NCBI GenBank assembly: GCA_050943495.1
Contig: JBMNPH010000005.1
Span: 1 to 64,000, forward strand
Origin: Merdivicinus sp050943495
GTDB lineage: Bacteria; Bacillota; Clostridia; Oscillospirales; Ruminococcaceae
DNA: 64,000 nucleotides
Direction: 5' to 3'
Below the pieces are notes generated by a model. The model did not search any database. It saw only the letters and a program-made list of their open reading frames with translations, and was not told the DNA's origin. Each line of letters opens with the position of its first letter. Position 1 is the stretch's first letter. Of this stretch, positions 25,384 to 32,541 are shown in pieces. A program made the translations under genes and the position numbers.

Positions 25384-25869
25384 TTAGAAAAATAAAAAGA
25401 GATTGGGGATAATTCCGCAGAGTCCACCCATGCAAGAGACAGCAATCCGGCGCAATCCTACTCGGGACGGTTTTTTCCGGAAGAAGGGGATCCGGCGGAA
25501 CCGCCAGCGCAGACACTGGGGTTTGAATGCGCCTTCTATGGATGCTACAAGGAAAAATGCAATCGGAAATGCGAGCAGAAGACTACCGGCAATTGTGAAA
25601 AATTCTACTTCTTTGCGGAACATCTCAAAAAGCAGAATAATGATCGCCCCGAATCCGATATAACGGTACCTTCGGAAAAAAATCCAGTTCAGGCGCCGGT
25701 TGGCAAAGCGGCGGAAAAAGATAAAGGAAAGAATGCCGGTCATAAGAATTACGAACGTGCCAAAAAAAGACAGGGAAAAATTTTTCCGGCATACAAATAT
25801 GATAACCATATTGTAAAGCCAGGATCCCAGAAAACCGCCGCCGAAATAGAGCCAGATAGAAGCTTTCAT
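25384..25869 (-). CDS. Multi-pass membrane protein of unknown function
   Basis: 161 residues with about five hydrophobic stretches (WLYNMVIIFV, FFGTFVILMTGILSFIFF, YIGFGAIIILLF, IAGSLLLAFPIAFFLVASI and a short C-terminal one) separated by Arg-rich loops (FRRFANRRLNWIFFRRYRY). The ATG overlaps the stop of the RsbW-like gene (ATGA), so translation is coupled to it. First of three unrecognised membrane proteins in the hydrogenase-associated operon; it might anchor or receive a signal from the ATPase, which is only a guess from position. Confidence 0.65.
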   Translation of the reverse strand: MKASIWLYFGGGFLGSWLYNMVIIFVCRKNFSLSFFGTFVILMTGILSFIFFRRFANRRLNWIFFRRYRYIGFGAIIILLFEMFRKEVEFFTIAGSLLLAFPIAFFLVASIEGAFKPQCLRWRFRRIPFFRKKPSRVGLRRIAVSCMGGLCGIIPNLFLFF

Positions 25870-26291
25870 TGCTGGATATACACCGTCATATAAACGGTTG
25901 TGCCGACTCCAACCGTCGATTCAATCCGCATTTCATCGGAATACTTCTTCATATTGGGTAGCCCCATTCCCGCCCCAAATCCGAGAGAACGTACCTCATC
26001 CGGAGCGGTCGACCAACCTTCCTGCATTGCCTGTGCAATATCCGGAATTCCTTTGCCGGTGTCGGCGAGGACCATATCAATTTTCTGCGGACTCATTTCG
26101 ACCGTGATCGACCCCCCGTCCGCATGGATGACCATATTGATCTCCCCTTCGTAGAGGGCTATGGATACCTTTCGAATAACCTCAGGCGAGACGCCAAGTT
26201 TGCGCAGATTTTTTTTGACATTGGAAGAGGCCTCTCCGGCACGTGTAAAATCGCTTCCATCAACCTCATAGTTCCATTTTAATGTGTTCAT
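25866..26291 (-). CDS. RsbW/SpoIIAB-like HATPase (anti-sigma factor-type serine kinase fold)
   Basis: 141 residues. Single GHKL ATPase domain: IRKVSIALYEGEINMVIHA carries the N box (Glu and Asn), VLADTGKGIPDI the G1 box, and FGAGMGLPNMKKYSD the G2 box. Length and lack of a phospho-acceptor domain fit RsbW-type kinases. The start 26291 has GGAGGAGG upstream and overlaps the preceding DRTGG gene by 26 nt. No anti-anti-sigma (STAS) partner is visible nearby. With the DRTGG proteins and hydrogenase-like protein it may form a phospho- or nucleotide-dependent signalling module. Confidence 0.82.
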   Translation of the reverse strand: MNTLKWNYEVDGSDFTRAGEASSNVKKNLRKLGVSPEVIRKVSIALYEGEINMVIHADGGSITVEMSPQKIDMVLADTGKGIPDIAQAMQEGWSTAPDEVRSLGFGAGMGLPNMKKYSDEMRIESTVGVGTTVYMTVYIQQ

Positions 26292-26640
26292 CTGCACGTC
26301 CTCCTCCCCGCAGGCCATTTTCCCACAGCAATCCGCAGGCAGTGAACATTCGGTGCTGAGTCTTTAGCAGCACCATTCCTCGCCGTTTCGCGAGGGCAAT
26401 CATATCTTCATCCGGTCCCTTGCCCCGCACAAAAACAATACATACCATATCCATCATATCAGCCGTTCGCACTACCTGAATGTTGACGAGTCCGGTGAGT
26501 AAAACAGCCTGATCTTTAACAAAGGCGAGTACATCGCTCATCATATCCGATCCGCAGGCTTCATGCACTTCAACCTCCAGATTTTCCTCGCCGCAAATCA
26601 GTTCGGCATCCAGTATCTGCATGATATCCCGTACGTTCAT
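26266..26640 (-). CDS. DRTGG-domain protein, first gene of the hydrogenase-associated operon
   Basis: 124 residues. Small alpha/beta DRTGG-type module: MNVRDIMQILDAELICG, HEACGSDMMSDVLAFV, VLLTGLVNIQVVRTADMMD and the ALAKRRGMVLLKTQHRMF segment. GGAGGACATGGT lies before the ATG. A TTGCAT-N17-TATAAT promoter is found 90 nt upstream. It heads ten close-packed minus-strand genes facing hydC across a 329-nt gap. Similar proteins accompany sensory and bifurcating hydrogenases in anaerobes; biochemical function not established. Confidence 0.8.
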   Translation of the reverse strand: MNVRDIMQILDAELICGEENLEVEVHEACGSDMMSDVLAFVKDQAVLLTGLVNIQVVRTADMMDMVCIVFVRGKGPDEDMIALAKRRGMVLLKTQHRMFTACGLLWENGLRGGGRADEHIKMEL

Positions 26641-26969
26641 ACCATGTCCTCCTTTGATTGTATTTATGTAGATTCATCTTGTGTAGAAATTGCGCGGAAA
26701 CGTCTAAAAAATAATGGAATATTATTTTCATTATATATGAAATTTACACGTCATGCAATAGAGCAAAAGAAACAAAAACTTTTTTGTGGTTTTTCCATAA
26801 AAAATAAAACAAAGGTTCAGCATCAAGCATTCTAGTATTTTCTGCCGAAATATGATATACTTATTGAAAGTATCTGTTGTTTTTTGATAACACAGAAAAC
26901 GTTTACACCCGCACGTCGGGGTTAATTCGGCAAGGCTTTTGCCGCCATGTTTCAAGGAGGTCGCAATCT
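26641..26969. promoter_or_regulatory. Divergent regulatory region between the sensory operon and hydCBA
   Basis: 329-nt A+T-rich gap with transcripts leaving in both directions. The minus-strand promoter is at 26730-26758. On the plus strand a TATACT at 26856-26861 could be the -10 box of the hydC transcript, but no good -35 precedes it. An imperfect Rex-like repeat (TTGTTTTTTGATAACAC) lies at 26877-26893, just after it. Confidence 0.5.
26730..26758 (-). promoter_or_regulatory. Promoter of the DRTGG/sensory-hydrogenase operon
   Basis: Minus strand TTGCAT (26758-26753), 17-nt spacer, TATAAT (26735-26730). Confidence 0.72.
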
Positions 26970-27467
26970 ATGTCCAGTAAAAAAGCTGGCGTTCTCTTTC
27001 AGGATACGCCGGAACAGAAAAAGAAGCTTGAAGAAATCATTGCTTCTCACAAAGATCAGCCGGGCGCACTGATGCCGGTGCTGCAGCAGGCTCAGGAGGT
27101 TTATGGATACCTCCCAATCGAGGTGCAGACCACAATCGCAGAAGGACTCGATATTCCACTTGAGGAAGTCTACGGCGTTGTTACATTTTATGCGCAATTC
27201 TCCCTGTACCCCAAGGGACAGTATAAAATTTCGGTTTGTCTCGGTACCGCCTGTTATGTAAAAGGATCCGGCGATATTTATGATAAACTTCAGCAAAAGC
27301 TGGGCATTAAGGGCGGAGAATGTACACCCGATGGAAAATTTTCGCTGGATGCCTGCCGCTGCATTGGAGCTTGCGGCCTTGCCCCGGTTATGACCATCAA
27401 TGACGAGGTTTACGGTAAGCTGCTGCCGGACGATATCGACGATATTCTCGCGAAATACGGCGTATAA
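26970..27467 (+). CDS. hydC: NADH-dependent [FeFe]-hydrogenase gamma subunit (NuoE-like, HydC)
   Basis: 165 residues. Thioredoxin-like [2Fe-2S] subunit of the trimeric hydrogenase. Helical N-terminal bundle, then the four cluster cysteines in CLGTACYVKG and CRCIGACGLAP, spaced as in NuoE. ATG 26970 has CAAGGAGGT upstream; the frame is open further back but without a site. First gene of a plus-strand operon (hydC, ATPase, ferredoxin-like, hydB, hydA). With HydB and HydA it should couple NADH and ferredoxin oxidation to hydrogen production, or the reverse. Confidence 0.93.
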   Translation: MSSKKAGVLFQDTPEQKKKLEEIIASHKDQPGALMPVLQQAQEVYGYLPIEVQTTIAEGLDIPLEEVYGVVTFYAQFSLYPKGQYKISVCLGTACYVKGSGDIYDKLQQKLGIKGGECTPDGKFSLDACRCIGACGLAPVMTINDEVYGKLLPDDIDDILAKYGV

Positions 27468-27493
27468 GGTGCTTCGGACAGGAGGGGCGGCAG

Positions 27494-28048
27494 ATGCAGG
27501 AACTTTCCCTGAATGTGCTGGATATTGCCCAGAATTCCATCCGGGCGCAAGCATTACTGATTGAGATTTCAATCGAACAGCGCACAGCGGATGCTTTTTT
27601 GGAAATTTCCATCACAGATAATGGCTGCGGCATGAGTGAAGAACAGGTATCCCATGTAATGGATCCTTTTTTTACGACTCGCACCACCCGGAAGGTCGGA
27701 TTGGGCATTCCGTTTTTCAAAATGTCGGCCGAAGCGACCGGCGGCAGTTTTTCCATTGTTTCGGAGCTTGGAAAGGGAACCCGAACAACGGCAAGCTACC
27801 ATACCGATCATATTGATATGCTTCCGGTCGGCGATATGAACGCCACCATGCTGGCGCTGATTACGATGAATCCTGATCGGGATTTCGTATACCGCCGCAC
27901 CCTGGATGATAAGGTTTTTACATTGGACACGCGGGAACTGAAGGCCGTTTTGGAAGATGTCCCGCTGGATACTCCGGAGGTCGCGGACTATATCCGTGAG
28001 ATGCTGGAGGAGGGAGAGCGGGAACTGCTGGGGCCCGCCGTTGGATGA
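27494..28048 (+). CDS. Stand-alone histidine-kinase-like ATPase in the hyd operon
   Basis: 184 residues. GHKL ATPase without sensor or dimerisation/phosphorylation domains: LNVLDIAQNSIRA is the N box, ITDNGCGMS the G1 box, and PFFTTRTTRKVGLGIPFFK the F and G2 boxes. About 75 residues with an acidic C-terminus follow. GGAGGGG precedes the ATG. Its place between hydC and the ferredoxin-like gene is a pattern I recall from clostridial and Thermotoga-type hydrogenase operons; what it phosphorylates, if anything, is not known. It may pair with the DRTGG proteins encoded on the other strand. Confidence 0.85.
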   Translation: MQELSLNVLDIAQNSIRAQALLIEISIEQRTADAFLEISITDNGCGMSEEQVSHVMDPFFTTRTTRKVGLGIPFFKMSAEATGGSFSIVSELGKGTRTTASYHTDHIDMLPVGDMNATMLALITMNPDRDFVYRRTLDDKVFTLDTRELKAVLEDVPLDTPEVADYIREMLEEGERELLGPAVG

Positions 28049-28062
28049 AAGGATGATTGGAA

Positions 28063-28440
28063 ATGAAAAGCCTGGAAGAACTCAAGGCACTCCGTGAACG
28101 GGTCAAAAATAATGTCACCCTGCGGAAAGAAGATGCGGATAGTCTCCGCGTTGTTGTCGGCATGGCAACCTGCGGCATTGCAGCAGGTGCGCGTCCGGTT
28201 TTGGCAGCATTTACTGAGGAAGTTGCCAAACGTGGGCTGACAAATGTGATGGTTACCCAGACCGGTTGTATTGGCATTTGCCAGTATGAGCCAGTGGTTG
28301 AGGTATTTGAGCCGGATGGTAAAAAAACTACCTATGTGAAAATGACTGCGGATAAAGCTGCCCGGGTTGTGACCGAACACCTGGTCAATGGGAAAGTCGT
28401 GGAAGAATATACCATTGGCAGCATCAGCAATTTGAAATAA
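28063..28440 (+). CDS. Thioredoxin-like [2Fe-2S] ferredoxin (hyd operon)
   Basis: 125 residues. A helical start (LEELKALRERVKNNVTLRK) leads into a NuoE-type [2Fe-2S] fold with cysteines in VGMATCGIAAGA and TGCIGICQYEP. ATG 28063 is preferred over an in-frame TTG 6 nt upstream. It is 14 nt after the ATPase gene and 12 nt before hydB. Probably an electron carrier or docking subunit for HydB, whose own N-terminus carries a related domain. Confidence 0.88.
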   Translation: MKSLEELKALRERVKNNVTLRKEDADSLRVVVGMATCGIAAGARPVLAAFTEEVAKRGLTNVMVTQTGCIGICQYEPVVEVFEPDGKKTTYVKMTADKAARVVTEHLVNGKVVEEYTIGSISNLK

Positions 28441-28452
28441 GGAGGCAGCTTC

Positions 28453-30240
28453 ATGTATCGTTCTCATGTACTGGTCTGCGGCGGTACCGGATGTACTTCG
28501 TCCAACAGCCAGCAGATCATCGACGCTCTTGAAACAGAAATCGCCGCGGCCGGACTCGCTGACGAGGTAAAGGTTGTCAAAACCGGCTGCTTTGGACTTT
28601 GCGCGCTCGGCCCGATTATGATTGTCTATCCCGAAGGCTCGTTCTATTCCGAAGTAAAGCCTTCTGATGTTCCGGAAATTGTCCAGGAACATTTGCTGAA
28701 AGGCCGTATTGTAAAGCGTTTGCTTTACAAGGAAACCGTTCAGGAAAATAACGTGAAATCCCTGAATGAAACCAACTTCTATGCCAAACAGCATCGTGTG
28801 GCGCTCCGCAACTGCGGCGTCATCAACCCCGAAAATATTGAAGAGTACATCGCAGTCGATGGCTATGAGGCGCTGGGCAAGGTCGTTACCGAAATGACTC
28901 CTCAGCAGGTCATCGATGTCATTTTGGACTCCGGTCTCCGCGGACGCGGCGGCGCCGGCTTCCCTACCGGACGTAAATGGAGTTTTGCCGCGGCAAATAA
29001 GGCAGACCAGAAATATGTCTGCTGTAACGCTGACGAGGGAGACCCGGGTGCATTTATGGACCGTTCCGTTCTGGAAGGCGACCCCCACGTTGTGATTGAG
29101 GCAATGGCGATCGCAGGTTATGCGATTGGTGCTTCGCAGGGTTATATCTATGTCCGTGCAGAATACCCGATCGCTGTACATCGTCTTCAGATTGCAATTA
29201 AGCAGGCTCGGGAATACGGCCTGCTCGGTAAGAATATCTTCGGCAGCGGCTTTGATTTTGACCTCGACCTTCGTCTGGGTGCAGGTGCATTCGTCTGCGG
29301 CGAGGAAACCGCACTGATGACCTCCATCGAAGGCCACCGCGGCGAACCCCGTCCCCGTCCTCCGTTCCCGGCAGTCAAGGGTCTGTTCCAGAAACCGACC
29401 GTTCTGAACAACGTCGAAACGTATGCGAATATCCCGCAGATTATCCTCAAGGGTGCCGATTGGTTCAAATCGATGGGCACTGAGAAATCCAAGGGCACCA
29501 AGGTCTTTGCTTTGGGCGGTAAGATCAAAAATACCGGTCTGGTCGAAGTTCCGATGGGCACCACCCTTCGCGAAATCGTCGAGGAAATCGGCGGCGGTAT
29601 CCCCAATGGCAAGAAATTTAAAGCAGCGCAGACCGGCGGTCCTTCCGGCGGATGCATCCCGGCAGAACACCTCGATATCCCGATCGACTATGATAACCTG
29701 CTCGCCATCGGTTCGATGATGGGATCCGGCGGACTGATCGTCATGGACGAGGATACCTGTATGGTCGACATCGCGAAATTCTTCCTCGAATTTACTGTTG
29801 ATGAGTCCTGCGGTAAATGTACCCCTTGTCGTGTGGGTACCAAACGCCTTTATGAGATGCTCGATAAGATCACCCGCGGAGAAGCAACCCTCGAGGATCT
29901 GGATAAGATGGAGCAGCTCTGCTACTATATTAAGGAAAACTCTTTGTGCGGTCTGGGCCAGACAGCGCCCAACCCGGTATTGTCCACCCTTCGTTATTTC
30001 CGCGATGAATATGTGGCGCACGTTGTGGATAAGAAATGTCCCGCCGGCGTCTGCAAACACCTGATGCAGGTCACCATCCTCACCGACAAGTGCAAAGGCT
30101 GTACCCTCTGTGCCCGCACCTGCCCGGTCGGCGCGATCGAAGGCTCGGTCAAGGTTCCCCATGTGGTCAACCAGGCAAAATGTATCAAGTGCGGCGCATG
30201 CATTGAGAAGTGCAAATTCGGCGCAATTGTCAAGAAATAA
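28453..30240 (+). CDS. hydB: NADH-dependent [FeFe]-hydrogenase beta subunit (NuoF-like, HydB)
   Basis: 595 residues. Flavin and NAD(H)-binding subunit. Domains in order: N-terminal thioredoxin-like [2Fe-2S] domain (CGGTGCTSSN, KTGCFGLCALGP); NuoF core with the FMN/NAD-binding GLRGRGGAGFPTGRKW and CNADEGDPGAFMDRS; SLBB domain; [4Fe-4S] motif ESCGKCTPCRVGT; and two C-terminal ferredoxin motifs (CKGCTLCARTCPVGAI, CIKCGACIEKCKFGAI). This is the architecture of the electron-bifurcating HydABC beta subunit. AAGGAGG precedes the ATG. HydA begins 18 nt after the stop. Confidence 0.94.
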   Translation: MYRSHVLVCGGTGCTSSNSQQIIDALETEIAAAGLADEVKVVKTGCFGLCALGPIMIVYPEGSFYSEVKPSDVPEIVQEHLLKGRIVKRLLYKETVQENNVKSLNETNFYAKQHRVALRNCGVINPENIEEYIAVDGYEALGKVVTEMTPQQVIDVILDSGLRGRGGAGFPTGRKWSFAAANKADQKYVCCNADEGDPGAFMDRSVLEGDPHVVIEAMAIAGYAIGASQGYIYVRAEYPIAVHRLQIAIKQAREYGLLGKNIFGSGFDFDLDLRLGAGAFVCGEETALMTSIEGHRGEPRPRPPFPAVKGLFQKPTVLNNVETYANIPQIILKGADWFKSMGTEKSKGTKVFALGGKIKNTGLVEVPMGTTLREIVEEIGGGIPNGKKFKAAQTGGPSGGCIPAEHLDIPIDYDNLLAIGSMMGSGGLIVMDEDTCMVDIAKFFLEFTVDESCGKCTPCRVGTKRLYEMLDKITRGEATLEDLDKMEQLCYYIKENSLCGLGQTAPNPVLSTLRYFRDEYVAHVVDKKCPAGVCKHLMQVTILTDKCKGCTLCARTCPVGAIEGSVKVPHVVNQAKCIKCGACIEKCKFGAIVKK

Positions 30241-30258
30241 AGGAGTGTGGCTCAAGTC

Positions 30259-32007
30259 ATGGAAATGGTCAACCTGAAAATTAACAATATTCCGGTTTCG
30301 GTTGCTCCGGGCAGTACCATCCTGGAAGCAGCCCGTCAGGCCGGCATTGAAATTCCCACCCTCTGCTACCTGAAAGACATCAACGAGATCGGCGCCTGCC
30401 GTATCTGTATGGTCGAAGTAAAGGGTGCACGCGGATTGGTGACATCCTGTGTTTATCCCGTAACCGAGGGAATGGAAGTCTTCACCAACACCAAAAAGGT
30501 GCGGGATTCCCGCCGCCAGAACCTCGAATTGCTGCTCTCCTGCCACGATAAGAATTGTCTGGCATGTGTCCGCAGCGGAAATTGCGAGTTCCAGAAGCTT
30601 TGTAAGGATTACGGCGTGGAGGATGTCGATGCATTCAAGGGCGCTCGCAATCAGTATGAGATTGATGATTCTGCTCCGCACATGATCCGCGACAATAACA
30701 AATGTATTCTTTGTCGCCGCTGTGCTGCAGTTTGCCGCAAATGGCAGGATGTCGGTGTTATCGGTGCCAATGAGCGCGGATTCCTCACCAATATTTCCTG
30801 TGCATTCGAGTCTCCGCTCGGCGAGACCTCTTGTGTCTCCTGCGGACAGTGTATCGTAGCCTGCCCGACCGGTGCTCTCACCGAAAAGGATCAGACCAAC
30901 GAGGTGTGGGATGCTTTGGGCGATCCTGAAAAGATCGTGCTGGTTCAGACCGCTCCCGCTACCCGTGTTACCATCGGCGAAGCATTCGGCATGCCGATCG
31001 GAACCAATGCGGAAGGCAAAATGGTTGCGGCACTCCGTCGACTCGGCTTTGATAAAGTCTTTGACACCAACTTTGCCGCTGACCTCACCATTATGGAGGA
31101 AGCAAACGAATTGGTAGAGCGCATCCAGAACGGCGGTGCACTGCCTATGATTACCTCCTGTTCGCCCGGCTGGGTCAAATACTGCGAGCACTATTTCCCA
31201 GAATTTATTCCGAACCTCTCCACCTGCAAATCTCCCCAGCAGATGTTCGGCGCAGTTGCCAAGACCTGGTATGCCAAACAGATTGGCGTCGATCCCAAGA
31301 ACATTGTAATGGTTTCTATCATGCCCTGTACTGCGAAAAAGTTCGAAGTCGGTCGTGAAAACGAGTCCGCAGCTGGTGTTCCGGATGTAGATATCGCCCT
31401 GACGACTCGCGAACTGGCCCGCATGATTGAAACAGCTGGTCTGAATTTCACCGCCCTGCCTGATGAGGATTATGATGCTCCGCTCGGCATCGATACCGGT
31501 GCCGGTTTGATCTTCGGTGCAACCGGCGGCGTTATGGAGGCAGCTCTCCGTACCGCAGCTGATTGGCTGACCGGCGGTAATGCTTCCGGCGACGCGCTCG
31601 TTTATAACGATGTCCGCGGTACTGAAGGCATCAAGGAAGCTTCCTATACCATCGGCGGTTTGACCCTGAAAGTGGCAGTTTGCTCCGGCCTTGCGAACGC
31701 CAAGAAGGTTCTCCGTGCGGTCAAGGAAGGCAAGGCAGATTATCAGTTTATCGAAGTGATGGCTTGCCCCGGCGGATGTGTCAATGGCGGTGGCCAGCCG
31801 ATTCAGCCCGCATCGGTTCGCAACTTTGTCGATCTGAAGGGTCTGCGCGCAAAAGCATTGTACAGCACTGATGCTTCCATGGAACTGCGTAAATCTCATG
31901 AGAATCCGGCAATCAAGAAACTCTATGAAGAGTTCCTCGAGAAACCCGGCAGCCATGTGGCACATGAGGTTCTGCACACCTCCTATGTTGCCCGTCCGAA
32001 ATACTAA
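30259..32007 (+). CDS. hydA: [FeFe]-hydrogenase catalytic subunit (HydA, trimeric A3 type)
   Basis: 582 residues. Domains in order: plant-type [2Fe-2S] (CYLKDINEIGACRICMVEV), His-ligated [4Fe-4S] (HDKNCLACVRSGNC), two ferredoxin clusters (CILCRRCAAVC, CVSCGQCIVACP) and the H-cluster domain. L2 is MPCTAKKFE (Cys357) and L3 EVMACPGGCVNGGGQP (Cys503, Cys507). L1 is TSCSPGW: Cys301 remains but residue 302 is Ser where Clostridium pasteurianum CpI has Cys300. Reversible hydrogen formation with electrons from NADH and ferredoxin is the family role. Start is uncertain: GTG at 30247 sits too close to AGGAG, so the ATG at 30259 is taken. No maturase genes (hydE, hydF, hydG) are in the window. Confidence 0.93.
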   Translation: MEMVNLKINNIPVSVAPGSTILEAARQAGIEIPTLCYLKDINEIGACRICMVEVKGARGLVTSCVYPVTEGMEVFTNTKKVRDSRRQNLELLLSCHDKNCLACVRSGNCEFQKLCKDYGVEDVDAFKGARNQYEIDDSAPHMIRDNNKCILCRRCAAVCRKWQDVGVIGANERGFLTNISCAFESPLGETSCVSCGQCIVACPTGALTEKDQTNEVWDALGDPEKIVLVQTAPATRVTIGEAFGMPIGTNAEGKMVAALRRLGFDKVFDTNFAADLTIMEEANELVERIQNGGALPMITSCSPGWVKYCEHYFPEFIPNLSTCKSPQQMFGAVAKTWYAKQIGVDPKNIVMVSIMPCTAKKFEVGRENESAAGVPDVDIALTTRELARMIETAGLNFTALPDEDYDAPLGIDTGAGLIFGATGGVMEAALRTAADWLTGGNASGDALVYNDVRGTEGIKEASYTIGGLTLKVAVCSGLANAKKVLRAVKEGKADYQFIEVMACPGGCVNGGGQPIQPASVRNFVDLKGLRAKALYSTDASMELRKSHENPAIKKLYEEFLEKPGSHVAHEVLHTSYVARPKY

Positions 32008-32018
32008 TTATAAAAATG

Positions 32019-32052
32019 CCCACTGCTCTCGGTTTGGGAGCAGTGGGTTTGT
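32019..32052 (+). terminator. Terminator of the hydCBA operon
   Basis: Stem CCCACTGCTC/GAGCAGTGGG with a 9-nt loop starting 12 nt after the hydA stop, then TTTGTAT. Confidence 0.76.
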
Positions 32053-32070
32053 ATCATGGGAGGGATACCT

Positions 32071-32487
32071 GTGACGTGTAAAACCTATCCGCTGGAATCG
32101 CTCAAATCCTATCGATATGTGGTTGTTCTTTCCGAATACGAGGGGAAAATCTTGTTGAGCCGTCATAAAGAGCGTTCCACTTGGGAAACACAGGGAGGTC
32201 ATATTGAACCGGGGGAAAAGCCTCTGGACGCCGCTAAGCGGGAACTTTTTGAGGAATCCGGCGCCATAGAATTTGAGATAGAACCCCTTTGCGATTACTG
32301 GGCAGGCGATGTCGGAACGGACCACTGGTCCAATGGCATGGTGTTCCGTGCGGTTATCCACCGGCTTGGCGAGATGCCCGAAAGCGAAATGGCGGAAACT
32401 CGTTCTTTTGATTCGTTGCCTGAAAATCTCACATATCCGGATATTTCGCCCATACTTTTCGAGTACCTGTGGAATGCTGAAAGATAA
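32071..32487 (+). CDS. NUDIX hydrolase
   Basis: 138 residues. Complete Nudix box from GGHIEPGEKPLDAA through KRELFEESGA, with the catalytic REL-EE glutamates in place; hydrolyses a nucleoside diphosphate linked to another group, substrate unknown. GTG 32071 is chosen because GGGAGGG is 5-6 nt upstream; an ATG at 32056 is in frame but lies in the terminator loop region with no site. Single gene between the hyd terminator and a bidirectional terminator shared with fbp. Confidence 0.88.
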   Translation: MTCKTYPLESLKSYRYVVVLSEYEGKILLSRHKERSTWETQGGHIEPGEKPLDAAKRELFEESGAIEFEIEPLCDYWAGDVGTDHWSNGMVFRAVIHRLGEMPESEMAETRSFDSLPENLTYPDISPILFEYLWNAER

Positions 32488-32506
32488 CCGAATATTCTGA
32501 AAATGC

Positions 32507-32540
32507 AAAATCGCGTCCTTTTCGGGACGCGATTTTTTGA
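32507..32540. terminator. Bidirectional terminator between the NUDIX gene and fbp
   Basis: Stem AAAATCGCGTCC/GGACGCGATTTT with a short loop and T runs on both strands, in the 54-nt gap between convergent genes. Confidence 0.83.
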
Positions 32541-32541
32541 T

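Noticed and set aside
27494..28048. Whether the ATPase gene in the hyd operon is a full histidine kinase
   Set aside because: No sensor or phospho-acceptor domain is present; only the GHKL ATPase domain is encoded.
27988..31977. A 1329-codon open frame antisense to the hyd operon
   Set aside because: It runs opposite hydB and hydA, which carry complete iron-sulfur and flavin motifs. Its protein has no family motifs and reflects codon bias of the real genes.
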